A stretch of DNA of 64,000 nucleotides from Prostheceraeus crozeri (GCA_907163375.1 CAJQUW010007073.1:434001-498000); one strand, 5' to 3'; counted from the first letter of the stretch, positions 46,013 to 57,020 are shown. Made by a program: numbers and translations. Notes: generated by a model not told the origin, from the letters alone.

Positions 46013-46375
46013 TCAGAAAGATTTCTGCCGACGGTGGGCTTCTTTTTTCTTCAGCGCTGTGGTCCAAACCTCCCTGCCAAAACTGGCCAGTCCTAGGTCG
46101 CACCTGATATTTGCCCCGTGAAGCTCCATGAAGTCCATACCTAAGATCATAGGTTGGTTCAGCTCTTCACAAACTACAAACAAGTGCGTCCAATGTGTGC
46201 CTGCCATTCGGAAGGTGAGCTCTACCATCCCCTTAATGGTGAGGGAGCTAGAATTCGCGGCCTTCAGACGAAGCTTCCGGTCGATTTCCCGTAACGGCTC
46301 AATGGCTCCGTTGGCGGCAGCGTAGCTAGAGCTTACCACACATCGATCAGCTCCAGTCTCCAGGAGGGCCCACAC
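46013..46375 (-). pseudogene. pro: Gypsy retropepsin-type protease, altered active site
   Basis: It lies just after gag in another frame. The active-site loop reads ALLETGADRCVVSS, where the family has D-T-G. Glu replaces the catalytic Asp, so the enzyme is probably inactive. The second conserved block ILGMDFMELHGANI (usually ILGxDfl) is present near the C-terminus. The frame runs into sequence that belongs to another frame of pol at the deletion junction. Confidence 0.75.
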
Positions 46376-46392
46376 CGGCCCGCTCCGACAGG

Positions 46393-47349
46393 CTACTTCG
46401 CCTGAGTGCCCAAGGTTCTCAATTTACCATAGAAAGCCGTGACAGACTCGCTCGGCTTCTGTTTTCTACTATAGAAGTCCTCCCGGGAAACTTCAGTAGG
46501 GACGTCAGGAGAATATTCCCGTTTCAAAAACGAGACCACCCTTTCCAAGGTCCTTCTCTCCGGAGCCAACACATCTGCAACAAACCCAAGGGCTTCGCCT
46601 TCGAGTTTGTTGCACAGCTGGTCCACTCTTTCCTCGGGTGGATACGAGGCTAATACGTGCACGATCTGTTCGTACCAGCGCGTAAAATTCCCCCGATGGA
46701 ACGGGGTATAATTTTTAAGAGACAGGCGGGAATACATTTCCCCTTGTGCACTCCGGATCGTAACATGACTAAAATCCGGTTTAACTGGAATAGGATATGC
46801 CTTGAGTAATTCCAAGACAATCTCGTCCAGATCGGTAATGCCTCGCGATTGGGCACTACAAACCAAACTAAACGCCTCGTCATCTAACTTGGCGAATAGC
46901 TGGAACTTCCTTTCGTCAGGAGGGTATGTTTCTAACACGCCCTTCAGACGAAGATAGTAAAGTCCAAAATCACCACCTCTAAAGGTGGGGGAATTGTTTA
47001 GGGAAAAACGTTGATATTTCCTGGGAGTGGCCATTTGCTTCGGCCCGAAACCACTACTACTCTCAGAACTCTCAGAGTAACCCGTGGGGACCACGATCGG
47101 GGCGGATTGTCGTATCCCACTTCGACTGACACCAATGTAGCCATAGTGCCCGGTACTCACCTCTGAGGTTGTTGGGTGCAGCCCGATAGCACCGGCAGCT
47201 GTCTCCGTGAGAGGCGCTGCCCGGCGCTCTCCTTCCCCGACTCCCCAAATACCCTGGGGGGCGGTACCTACAGCCGAACTGGCTGTACTGGGCGAGCTGG
47301 CTGGCTGCCCTTTTCCGGCTCGGTGTTCCACCGAAGCCGTAAGAGACAA
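46393..47349 (-). CDS. gag: Gypsy Gag, start codon inside the LTR, duplicated capsid block
   Basis: A 318-residue open frame. Residues 1-71 are encoded by the 5' LTR itself and the frame passes through the primer binding site into the internal region. Residues 112-163 and 206-257 are diverged copies of one capsid-like block (YQRFSLNN.. TYPPDERKFQL..KLDDEAFSLV versus YSRLSLKN.. SYPPEERVDQL..KLEGEALGFV). The C-terminus has EDFYSRKQKPSESVTAFY, like gypsy capsid ends, but stops before any CCHC knuckle. It would form virus-like particles. The protease frame follows after 17 bases in a different frame. Confidence 0.82.
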   Translation of the reverse strand: MSLTASVEHRAGKGQPASSPSTASSAVGTAPQGIWGVGEGERRAAPLTETAAGAIGLHPTTSEVSTGHYGYIGVSRSGIRQSAPIVVPTGYSESSESSSGFGPKQMATPRKYQRFSLNNSPTFRGGDFGLYYLRLKGVLETYPPDERKFQLFAKLDDEAFSLVCSAQSRGITDLDEIVLELLKAYPIPVKPDFSHVTIRSAQGEMYSRLSLKNYTPFHRGNFTRWYEQIVHVLASYPPEERVDQLCNKLEGEALGFVADVLAPERRTLERVVSFLKREYSPDVPTEVSREDFYSRKQKPSESVTAFYGKLRTLGTQAK

Positions 47350-47560
47350 ACGAGCTGCCTCGTTTGTCAGCGAATCAGTATTCGCTTCCTTTATCGAATG
47401 GTTCGCAATCTCGAAGTTTTCACTTTCACATTATCGATACACAATTATCAAGAAACTGAAAATGTCCCTTCGATCTTACCTAGATCGCGCCAGATTGCCG
47501 ATAATAAAAATTAGCCTAATTAAACAACTTTTAAGTTGGCTAATTTTTCCAGGGGTTACA
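47136..47560 (-). repeat. 5' LTR and primer binding site
   Basis: On the minus strand the LTR starts TGTAACCCCTGG. Directly inside it (about 47113-47134) TGGTGTCAG, three extra bases, then AAGTGGGAT matches the 3' end of tRNA-Leu. The 3-base insertion keeps the gag frame open. Confidence 0.85.
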
Positions 47561-49490
47561 CTCTGAAGTTTCAAATGTCCGCATAAGTACATATAAAATG
47601 TTTTCATCTGTTCACATGCTAGCTATTTCCAGAATGACTTTAATTAAAGCTAAGATTCATGGGATGACTTTGATTTCGAATTTCTCTTCACTGCATGACT
47701 CGATTTTTCTCTACGTTTAGTATGGTGAACAGAGCTAGTGATCTGAATACTAATGATTTGAATCAATAAAATTTTCTGTTGCATTTTTTTCCATCTTATA
47801 CTTAACTTTCCTGGACTACTACGTAAGTAATTTAATCATTATCGTATTTTATCATTGCATCTTTTCAGGAGTAATGATCATCATCAACTGATGACGATTC
47901 GATTAATTTCATCTTGATGGTGTTTACCTGGCTATTACCTAAAATATTAGAACACAATACAACACAACAAAACCAAATATTTACATGAGCAACCCAAACA
48001 TCTTGTACCATAATTTGGAATTGTATAACACTATTGCTAAGTATACATATCATTTTATATGCATGTTGTCATACAAGCGCATGCTGATTTGCTTTTTATG
48101 AAGAGTCTATACTACGTTAACGAACATATAACATATGTATTTATGCGATTTTATCCTTTTACATTTTACATGAATTTTTGTTTAAATTTTCTCTTGTTTT
48201 AAGTACCTGCTAATTTCCAGTTTTCGTACTTCACGCTTCACTCGATGCTTCATTCGCGTATGGAAGTTTGTCAGTTGTGAACTGCCAGTTATACATTGTT
48301 GCATAGCAAATTACTATCTAAGGTAAATATATTTTCTTGAATTTTGGTGTTAAGTTTTTTAGGTTGAGATTATAGGCCTAAATGAATTTCCATCCGCTTG
48401 GCCCTAAATAAGTGATCACATTTGGCATTATGAAGAAAGTCGGTCTTACCTGAATTATTAGCCGTTCATAAAATATTTTTATTGACAACTACTTTGTAGT
48501 TAATGGTCTGCATTTCGTACTGCATTTAGTACTATACAGCCTATCGTATCTTTGATATAAGCCAGATACAGTAGTGTAGTGGAGGGGGTGCGCGGCAGTA
48601 CGGCGTACCCCCACTAAAATATTTTGAGTCTACCGTACCCCCACTGCGAATATGTGACCGCATACATGAGCCGTATAGGAGAAAAACGCTCCGTAATTTT
48701 CTCGTTTTACCGTTGTCCCACCACTGATTTTTCGACTACAACAGTGGCCAGATATAACTGATGTTTTTGGTAGTGGCTATTGTTCCAACTTTGTTGGATC
48801 AATAAGCGTGAATTAGTTATTGATCAAACCTACATATATTACTAAACGCACGCCATCATCAAATAGCAAATGTAAAATAATGCCAATTTCTAAAATATTA
48901 ATAAGTTCGCTTACTGTAGGAAGAAGCATTCGTTAAAATTTGCGTATCAATTGGTTGATTCTTATGTATATTTTTAGATGTGAATTTTATCACGCTCCTG
49001 ATACTATCATACGAATTCATGTTAAGGATTGTTAAATTTTGAATGGTTGTCTGGTTGGTATACTTTGGTGGAAATTTATCAGATTAATGAATAAAAATAA
49101 TAAACAAAATTTAAATGAAATTATTTTATTGTAAGTGGCTATTACCAAGCCTTCGTCTTGTCAATAAACCCCCAACTTGCTTTTACCAAGACATGGAATT
49201 TGTCGCTACATAAAGTACAACTGAAATTATTTAAATGCAATCAGGGGTTAAATCCTTGTTATCCCTGATATTCCTTTCAATTCTCAATAATACCATAGAA
49301 TAAAGTGTGCCTTTTCGGAATTTTAGAATATCTTTGTTGTAGTTTAAAAGTTTTTGTGACAGCTCTACACATTTTGTAGCTTTGATATGAGTCGACTTGA
49401 GAGGCTTGTAATTGTTAAAAAAGTATATAGGCCCTATTTAAATTCATCATTAACCACATCATTTTCTGTTATTTTTTTACTTCAATTTAC
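47561..49490. other. Non-coding 5' region of the CACTA-like unit
   Basis: No gene. At 48568-48650 CAGTAGTGTAGTGGAGGGGG and CGTACCCCCACT words look like one end of a hAT-type element, but no partner end was found. An acceptor-like CAATTTACAG at 49483-49492 sits three bases before the transposase start codon, implying an upstream untranslated exon. Confidence 0.45.
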
Positions 49491-49495
49491 AGGTC

Positions 49496-50264
49496 ATGGC
49501 TTCTTCCCTAACTATTGAAGTAGAAGAAGTCGAAGCAGATTCTGTCGATTCAGTTAGTTCCTTAGAAGACTTAATGAGTCTGAAACGTAAGAAGAGGCAG
49601 GATTCGCTTCGTAGGTTCAATAAGAAAAGGCGGTTGATGCGTGTGGTTAAAAGAAATGAGAGAGGAAGTGAGACTGAATATGATGCGAGCGCTTCTAGCC
49701 ATGATGAAAATGAGACCATCGCCTTTGCAGATGAAAAGGTGTATTCATCGTCGTCATCATCTGAATCAGTTGATGAAATTTATGAGGAACAGGATAATAG
49801 TGGTACACTGTGGGATGATTTGCGTAAAACAGCTCTTCCAACCAATTTGACTGATAGACAAGTAAATATGATCTTGCAAGACTTAAGACGCCATAACATT
49901 GGACCCTTGCCAATTGATGCTCGTACTTTAAAAAAGTCAACTATTGAATTCAGAGACGAAATTAAAACTAAATCAGGAATGGAATATTACTATTTTGGTC
50001 TCAAAAAACAAATTATGACTTTTCTCATAAGACTTCCTTCATCTTCAATAGCATCATTGACTGAACTAAAAATTTTCGATAATGTTGATGGCATGCCTCT
50101 CTTCAAAAGTTCTAATGTTGTGGTATGGCCTTTGTTAGCGAAATTAGGAAATGTAACTCCCGAGTTCGTCTTTCCAGTGCTCATAACTGTAGGGAAAAGC
50201 AAGCCTGAAAATCTTCAGTTTTTGGATGAATATGCTCAGGAAATTAACATGTTGGAAGAAGATG
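49496..50264 (+). pseudogene. CACTA-like DDE transposase, N-terminal part (split by LINE)
   Basis: The start ATG is three bases after a good splice acceptor. The N-terminus is Ser/acidic-rich with a basic patch (LKRKKRQDSLRRFNKKRRLM, probably nuclear). Then LPIDARTLKKS, YYYFGLKKQI and NVDGMPLFKSSNVVVWPLL are hallmarks of the animal 'transposase domain-containing' family; the Asp in NVDGMPL is the likely first catalytic residue. The frame is cut after residue 256 by a LINE, and the remaining codons up to 50299 are LINE-junction AT repeats. Translation resumes in the same frame at 53031. I place it in a CACTA/EnSpm-like group by its neighbours and ends; the superfamily is less certain than the transposase identity. 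Confidence 0.78.
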
Positions 50265-50344
50265 TTATAATATATTATGACATATATATAATGTTATAAT
50301 ATATATATTACATGTAATATAATATATTATAATACATTCCTTCC

Positions 50345-51185
50345 ATTATCTTCGCGAATGTGAGATCTATTTTTAACAAAATGGAAGAAATTTCTATTTT
50401 ACTGAATCAAAACAATGTTGATATTGCTATTTTTTTGGAAACTTGGCTAAAAGAAGAAGTCCCTGATAACTCTGTTATGATTGCTGGTTATGATATATTT
50501 CGCAATGGTCGAAATTATAGGCCGGGAGGCGGTATCATCTGTTATAGCAAAATGAATTCCACTCCAACTGTTATTGATGGCTTGTTAGTTCCATCCTTGA
50601 ATACCTGTAATTCGGAATTTTAATCTTTATATTTCGAAGAAAGTGGATTACTCATTATTGGGATATATCATCCTTTTTGGAATTGCCCTCGTGAGAACGA
50701 ATCAGCAATTGAGTGCATTACAGATACAATCGACTATGTCATGATAAATCGGCCTGTCGACGTTATACCACGCATCATATTAATGGGCGATTTCAATGAT
50801 TTACATATGTATTACAATCACATTTCGAATGTAATTCAATTGAAACCGAGAGTTGATTTTGCAACTCGGTGATCCCAAACTTTGGATCAAGTGTTTTCAA
50901 ACTGTAACTGCTACGAACCGCCTGTTTCCTTACCTCCGGTAGGACGATCAGATCATAGTACTATACTGTTGCGACCAGTCCTCCAAATTTCTCAATCTTA
51001 CACCAAAGTGAAAGTAAGGAAATTTACCAGTAAACGTAAAATCGATTTTTTCCAAGTCATTGATTCTACTGATTGGTTGAGTGCAATAAGCAACATCGAA
51101 GATTTAAGCAATGCGTTTGAATTTTTCATGAATTCTCTTTTTGCCGTATTTGATCATTTTTCCCCGAAAAAGTGGTTCGTGTCCG
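50345..51185 (+). pseudogene. LINE apurinic-type endonuclease domain
   Basis: It starts at the conserved 'N.RS' block (ANVRSIFNKMEEI), followed by DIAIFLETWL (catalytic Glu), GYDIFRNGR, GGIICY, IILMGDFND (Asp/Asn) and GRSDHSTILL (the Ser-Asp-His end motif). In-frame stops occur at 50621-50623 and about 50870-50872, and a one-base shift near 51175 separates it from the RT. It would nick target DNA for priming; it is not functional here. Confidence 0.8.
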
Positions 51186-52915
51186 CAACGTCGAGGAACC
51201 TTGGATGCAATTATCTTTAAAGATCTTGATAAATGAAAGAGACCGCGCTTATTCCAACAAACAGCTTGGCAAGTATGAGAGATTGCGTGAACAAGTGATA
51301 CGCCAAACCAAAAATCTTCAGTCTGACTACTTTAAGAAAGCGGTGAAAAATGGTGATTCTCAGGAGCTATGGAAAGCTATAAAGAATGTTGGCAGAGTAA
51401 ATCAGAACAAAGACAATTGTTCTACCTTTGTATGTGAAGATTTCAATCAATATTTCAAATCGAATTTTTATGATGAAATCTATAATGGATGTAAAAACTT
51501 TCCTGATGATTTACCCCATATAAACTTAGAAGTAACGATGGATGAAGTCGAATATCAACTTCGACATTTGAAAAGGAAATCTACGGGGTCAGACAATCTT
51601 CCCTACTGGATATTTCGTAATTGTTCCTCATCTCTTGCTTCAGCGGTTGTACTTCTACTTAATCGAAGTCTAGAAAACTCTTTCGTACCGGATTGTTTAA
51701 AGCGTGCTCATGTTACACCGATCCCCAAGTGCAGTCATCCTTGTGAACTAGCTGATTATCGGCCAATCTCAAAGTTGCCAATCTTGTCCAAAATACTTGA
51801 ACGATTGGTCTGTCGAAAGTGGTTACTAACTTACGTGAAAGACAAAGTTTCTCCAAACCAATATGCGTACTTACCTGGGTTTGGGAAAGGAACCAGCAAT
51901 GCCTTAACTGTGACTCATCTACATGTCCTGAGACATCTTGACCAACAATCAGGTGGTGTTCGTATGGCAACTTTAGATCTATCCAAAGCCTTCGACAAAC
52001 TAAAACATCCTTCTATTGTCAATTCCTGCATAGACCTTCGAATTCCAGTTGAACTGATTCGCTGGATTCAAAGTTACTTATCGCGTCGACAGCAAAGAGT
52101 TATTATTAGAGGTGCTGAATCATCTTGGGCTCATGCAACAAGTCGGGTCGCCCAAGGGAGTGTCATTGGCCCTGTTCTATTTTGTCTGGTCATGAATTCA
52201 TTGTCTACAGTGTGTTCCAATTCAATACTTCAGAAATATGCGGATGATTTAACATTTCTGCATTTCATCAGAGATATGTCGGATGACTCTTTGCAGCTCG
52301 AAATGAGCAATGTGATGCAATGGTCAAATAAACACGGTTTATGTCTAAATTTTTCTAAATGCAGTGTCATGAACATTATAACTAAAAAGTCTTTGGTTGT
52401 TGAACCAGTTCGCATTAGTGATAATATTTATTTAGAGAATGTTAATTGTATGAACATTTTGGGCTGTATATTCACTTCAGACATGAAATGGAATTTGCAT
52501 GTAGACCATCTTGTTAAGAAGGCCTCTAAACGGATTTATCTTATTCTGCATTTAAAAGAGCTAATTGTCCGACTGATATATTATTTATGGCGTATATGAG
52601 TTTTATTCGTCCAATTTTACTTTACGCATATCCTACTTTTTGTAACGCAACGGACTATTTGCGAGAGCGTCTTCTCCGGGTTGAAAAACGAATCTTTCGC
52701 ATCATTGGTGATGTATATAGTGAATCCCTATTTACCTTTGGTGATCGTCTTTGTAAAAATTTACTTCGAGAAGTGACTTTGCATGCAACGCATCCTCTTC
52801 GTCAATTTTTTCTTGATCGTCAACGTGTGTCTAGACAACAATACAGTTTAAAACGGCCTAAGACTAAGACGAAGCGTTTTGCTAATTCGTTTATCAAGTA
52901 CTGTCCGTAGTTCTC
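51172..52915 (+). pseudogene. LINE reverse transcriptase domain
   Basis: The long frame 51172-52599 covers an RT in order: KSTGSDNLPYWIFRN, HVTPIPKC and ADYRPISKLPILSKILERL, then MATLDLSKAFDKL (first Asp), VAQGSVIGPVLF, and the catalytic LQKYADDLTFL, then the thumb. A one-base shift near 52560 moves the C-terminus to another frame (MAYMSFIRPILLYAYPTFCN ... to 52910). Without its endonuclease frame and with the shift the copy is dead, but the RT block itself has few lesions, suggesting moderate age. Confidence 0.88.
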
Positions 52916-53030
52916 ATTTTTTGCATCATTTTATCTCTCTTTAAATTTTATACATATTTGACTTTTGTATTATTGTAATGCGCTCACCGCACTTGTGAAG
53001 CAAATAAAGATAATTTGATTTGATTTGATT

Positions 53031-54342
53031 GATGGTTTGTTTTATAATGGGAAAAATTATCTGGTTACAATTTCTGCTCATATTTGCGATACACCGGCAA
53101 GATCTATGATTAAAGGTACCATGCCTTTCCAATCTTATTTTGGCTGTGACTTTTGTGAAATCAAGGGCTCTTTTGATGGCAAACGTATGTTAAGGTCATT
53201 TACTTCCAATATAGTTGAACGTACTGATGAAGGATTTCGTTGTAGACGACAGTCTAGTCATGACAAACACGAATCACCCTTTGAATTGACGAGGTGTGAT
53301 ATGATAATGAATTTCCCAATCGACTTTATGCATCAGGGTGGTGGTGTAATGCTGAAGATTATGAAAAATTGTGTTCTAAAAACAGATGATGGTTTCAGGC
53401 GATGCCGTATGTCATCGTCCAATATCAAAATATTGAATAACAGATTACAAGCTTTGCGTGTTTGCATCCCAAATTGCTTCGCAAGGCGGCCTCGATCAAC
53501 TAAAGAATTGTTGAGATATAAAGCTACCGAACTTCGTCAAATCCTGCTCTATACTGGAATAGTGGTTTTTCGCGGATTGATGGCATCTGATGAGCACTAT
53601 ACGCATATCTGCAGTTTAAGTTTGGCTTGTTCGTTACTTGTTGATCCGTCAACAGCAATAACGGAAAATGATACTGCAAATCAATTGCTTAGATCCTTTT
53701 GTGAACAAGCATCAACTTCTGTATGGAACATCGTTTATGGTTTACAATGTTCACGTATTACAACATCTGGCTAACATCGCCCGATTTTACGGCAATTTGG
53801 ATACAGTATCCGCGCACTGTTTTGAAAATTACCTCGGTGAACTTAAACGCGCAGTGCGCTCTCCACGTGCTCCTCTAGTATCTATTGTTAGGCACGTGTT
53901 CCAGAAGCAGCATATGAAAGAAAATGAAATCCTCATGCCACCTACAAGAAGTATTTTTACAAATTATCCGAACAACTGCTACGTGGATATCAAACGTCAT
54001 GCTTGCTATGAGGTTATACAGAAAGAAGCGGATGATAATTACTTCGTTAAGGAATATCTCGGAAATTCTTTCATTCTGAAACCAATGACATCTAAAAAAA
54101 TTGGCTGTTACAAAGTTAGAAATGACAAATTTAAGTATGCATCTTTTTCTGAATCATATCTGCTGTCTGTGCGACGTGCAATGAAAATTGATTTAAGAAA
54201 AATGGAAGGAATGACTGACACTAAATCATCAGTTTTCATGGCTTTCTCTCCTCATCTACTTCAGTATGGACCAGAAACGGAGAAAAATTGCGGTGAAACC
54301 GATCTGGGAAACATCGAAAAATTGAGCCGCAACTTCAAATGA
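53031..54342 (+). pseudogene. CACTA-like DDE transposase, C-terminal part
   Basis: It picks up the frame left at 50264 and continues the same family: SAHICDTPARS (second catalytic Asp), GCDFCEIKG (zinc-binding Cys pair), FPIDFMHQGG, then after a one-base frameshift near 53710 YNVHVLQHLANIARFYG and AHCFENYLGELKRAVRS (the Glu in FENYLG is the likely third catalytic residue). The tail carries DDNYFVKEYLGNSFILKP and SFSESYLLSVRR as in relatives. Without the LINE and the frameshift the protein would be about 690 residues. Its TGA overlaps an ATG followed at once by a strong donor site (ATGAG|gtaagt). Confidence 0.78.
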
Positions 54343-55434
54343 GGTAAGTTTTATAAAGATACGTACTTATCAATAAAGTACATATGCTGCAGTGGTTTAT
54401 AGGTTTATATCTAAAGCCGGCCAAAGATTGAACTTTTCAAAACGTGTTTAGAATATATACTGTTTTCGTGAGACAGATCGCACAGGAATTATTACTAAAT
54501 CAGTGTTTTGGATTTTTCTCGAATATGCTAATAAGTCATAAATTGAAAAAACGAATCCTACTGCTATTCATGCGAGTGTCATACTAGATGTTAAGCATTC
54601 CGGTTTATTGAATCACAGTCTCATGAATACAGCAACTAATACGCCAACCGTAGCTGATTGCCATGGCAATCGATTTTTAAACCCGAACATTCTTGATATG
54701 CTATAGTCAACTATGCAAATTGCATACCTTACGATAACATAACATCATTCAGGCGGAAGTGGAATGACAGAAAATCGAAATTGATTGAGTTTGCCAATTT
54801 AAATAGACAATACAGGCAGAGAGCACTTTTCTACTGAACTTCAATAGAAAAAATTCGACTACTCATGTGCCGTATGTAATTTTCAACAAAATTGATCGCA
54901 CTGTAATTAGTTATATTCATATAAATATAAAAGATGGTGATAATCTCATTATTTTCAGAGTAATTTCGTTGTGTTTTCTTTTCGATTGGAGAAACCAAAT
55001 AGTAGACTGACAGTTCCGGACTCATGGAATGTTAAACCAAACGAAAATGAATGTTAAGTAAGATGCTAAGTAAGCAAAACTTACTACTTAATATTTTCAA
55101 TTTATTACAATTATCATGAAATAGATCCCGATCTGAATACATGCAACCCAAAAGGATTACACATGTAAAACGCTTTCATCTTCATTAATTTCATATGCTT
55201 ATAGCTGTATGTGATCGTTACTCATTATTAGGTCTCATTTGTGAAATTATTATTACATATTAGATACCTTGATTTCCCCTTTTCTGTACAGGCGAGTCTG
55301 TCATCTTATTCGGCAACATTCCGAGCCGAATAAGATCGGTTTGGTGAAGCTTCCAGGACGCGTAAAGGGATTCTTCAGCTCATATCCCGAAGCAGAAAAG
55401 TATATAGACCGAAATGGGACATCAGTTACTAAGT
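54339..55434 (+). CDS. Possible first exons of the second (DUF4806-linked) gene
   Basis: ATGAG at 54339-54343 is followed by GTAAGT. A matching acceptor TTTCTGTACAG ends at 55291. Joining them keeps a frame open from ATG through ~47 codons of the second exon (RVCHLIRQHSEPNKIGL, GRVKGFFSSYPEAEKYI) to a stop near 55435. A donor in place of AAG|TTATGA is not visible, so either this is a short separate product or the site has mutated. No known domain. Weakly supported; offered because the splice signals are good and the position is right. Confidence 0.35.
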
Positions 55435-55546
55435 TATGAAAAATTTTGGTCAATCGCTTGACACCATGAGTTTGTTTGAGTATATGTTTGTCGTCTGCTG
55501 ATGTATTATTGCTAATTTGGCATATAAATTTGAATTTATATTTCAG

Positions 55547-55671
55547 TTGCGACACTTCCTACAATGAGAACTGCTCCTAACCCCATCGTTTCGGAAGGAA
55601 TTGAAAGGAAAAAACAATCGACAAATGAGCCAATGACTGCAGACATCAAAAGAACGTTTGGAATGATAATG
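55547..55671 (+). CDS. Exon of DUF4806-like gene (linker)
   Basis: It lies between acceptor TTTATATTTCAG and donor ATG|GTAAGT. It contains the frame ATLPTMRTAPNPIVSEGI, then a Lys-rich polar stretch ending FGMIM, and joins in phase 0 to the next exon. No domain by itself; such linkers precede the coiled region in DUF4806 proteins. Confidence 0.5.
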
Positions 55672-55970
55672 GTAAGTTTATTTATAGGACTACTTGTTGT
55701 AATCGTTTATGGATTTGGTCTTTTCAGTCTAGAACGCATTTATTCTAGATCATTCACAAAATCGTAGGTACAGTTGACCATGTATAATAACGTTTTCCTT
55801 TATTTCCTTTTTCTCAAAAGTTTCCTTTATTTTCTACTACTTTTCTATTGGTGTAGTGCTAACCATGTTTGATGTTTGTTGAATGTGTGGATTAGGAGAA
55901 GATTTTAAAGAAGATATTGGCATATTTTTACATTTAACGCAATGCTTCAGATTTGAATTCTATGTTTCAG

Positions 55971-56132
55971 CATGAGTTGAATGACCTCAAAGCCTCACTT
56001 CATGCAATGGATGGCAAGTTGAACAAATTGGCAGTGCAGCAAAATGGAAAAAAATGTCCTAAGCGAATGGCGGGTCTTGAAGCTTTGGAAGTTCTGAAGA
56101 AGTTCGGATTACCACTTATGGAGAGAGAACAG
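55971..56132 (+). CDS. Exon of DUF4806-like gene (coiled coil)
   Basis: A 162-base exon, exactly 54 codons, between acceptor TATGTTTCAG and donor CAG|GTAAAT. It reads HELNDLKASLHAMDGKLNKL, then PKRMAGLEALEVLKKFGLPL. The first half is a likely coiled coil. The end resembles the 'LPl....e...l' entry into DUF4806. Phase 0 at both ends. Confidence 0.6.
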
Positions 56133-56725
56133 GTAAATCTCACTTAATGCAAAGTAGCTATTAGCAGTGCCATCAGCAGGTGATGGTTGGAATTCATAAT
56201 CGAGTAATAAGTAAGTCGGCTGCAGGTCTCATTCGAATATGTAGTGCCGACCGTTGTTAAGCAAACAAAGCTTATAATAGAAAAGAATAATTGTTGAATG
56301 AATTGCTGACAAGTTCACTTAAATTGTCAATAAATTGTGCATGTAAACTGTTAATAGAACCATTATGACCTGAAAGTCTGAAAATCAAGTGTAAATCACA
56401 CTACAGTTGTGTTGTTAAAGTTTCAAACTATTGATTGTTAATTATCATTTATGTCTATGTTTTCACAAAAAATCCTTATCACGGTGACAAATGTTTTTCA
56501 ATTTTACAATCGCAGTTTCATTGTATTTTGTAGTTTTGTTTAGCGTTATTAGGTGAATAACGACTCCAGTTCAAATAAATTTCCGGATGAAAATAGTTGA
56601 ATACTCGAGGATAGATATGCATGCATGTAGATATATTAGTCTGAGTTAGAATTATGTCAGAATTCTGTATTTGGTTTCTTCTTCATGAGTTAAGCATTCT
56701 ACATGAAAGTTTATTTAGTTTCCAG

Positions 56726-57020
56726 ATTTGGAAAGCTCAATGAATTGTCACGAAAATCATTCCGAATTGAAACTGGCGATTGCAGCTCTCACACCGAAGA
56801 CGACACAAACTCTCATCTCCGCGCGTGCCATCGTGCGCATCATAGCGCCAGATAAACTTATTCAAGTATTTCGACTGGACAAGTTGCGAAAAGTCAATGT
56901 GGACAAAATCCCATTCCCATCAAAATATCCAAAACTATTCGACGTAATCACCAGTGTGGTAGTGCATAAGACTGGAGGAGGTATCGAGGCTTCGATGGCA
57001 GCAATAGGTCGTCATTTCAC
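56726..57020 (+). CDS. DUF4806-like domain exon
   Basis: After acceptor TTTAGTTTCCAG the open frame (start of sense at 56728) reads ESSMNCHENHSELKLAIAAL, TLISARAIVRIIAPDKLIQV, KLFDVITSVVV and AAIGRHFTKCADRKSSKEYL. This is the size and layout of DUF4806, ending in a helix rich in Arg/Lys. DUF4806 genes commonly accompany this transposase family in invertebrate genomes; their biochemical role is not known to me. Joining from the previous exon (phase 0) gives a frame 2 bases off, so a splice site or a base may have changed. The frame stays open to 57129. Confidence 0.55.

Larger units (their letters stand above)
43910..47560 (-). mobile_element. Ty3/gypsy LTR retrotransposon, internally deleted
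   Basis: LTRs of 422 bp (43910-44331) and 425 bp (47136-47560) bound a minus-strand element of 3,651 bp. Both LTRs have TG...CA-type ends. CTCT flanks each side (43906-43909; 47561-47564), a 4-bp target duplication. The LTRs differ by about seven substitutions and one 3-base indel, so insertion was fairly recent. Internal order is gag, protease, RT palm/RNase H, integrase start, then an extra ORF. The nucleocapsid knuckle, the RT fingers and most of integrase are missing. It inserted in the 5' part of the proposed CACTA-like element. Confidence 0.92.
50265..53030 (+). mobile_element. Jockey/CR1-like LINE inserted in the transposase
   Basis: The insertion is bounded by GATG duplications (50261-50264; 53031-53034) and ends in a (TTGAT)n-type tail at 53014-53030. 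Its 5' edge is a ~75-base AT-rich, partly palindromic tract. It carries APE endonuclease and reverse transcriptase regions, all broken by stops and frameshifts. No ORF1 is present, so the copy is probably 5'-truncated. Confidence 0.85.

Noticed and set aside
48568-48650. hAT-like end CAGTAGTGTAGTGG with CCCCCAC words
   Set aside because: No partner end or target duplication was seen, so an element cannot be delimited.
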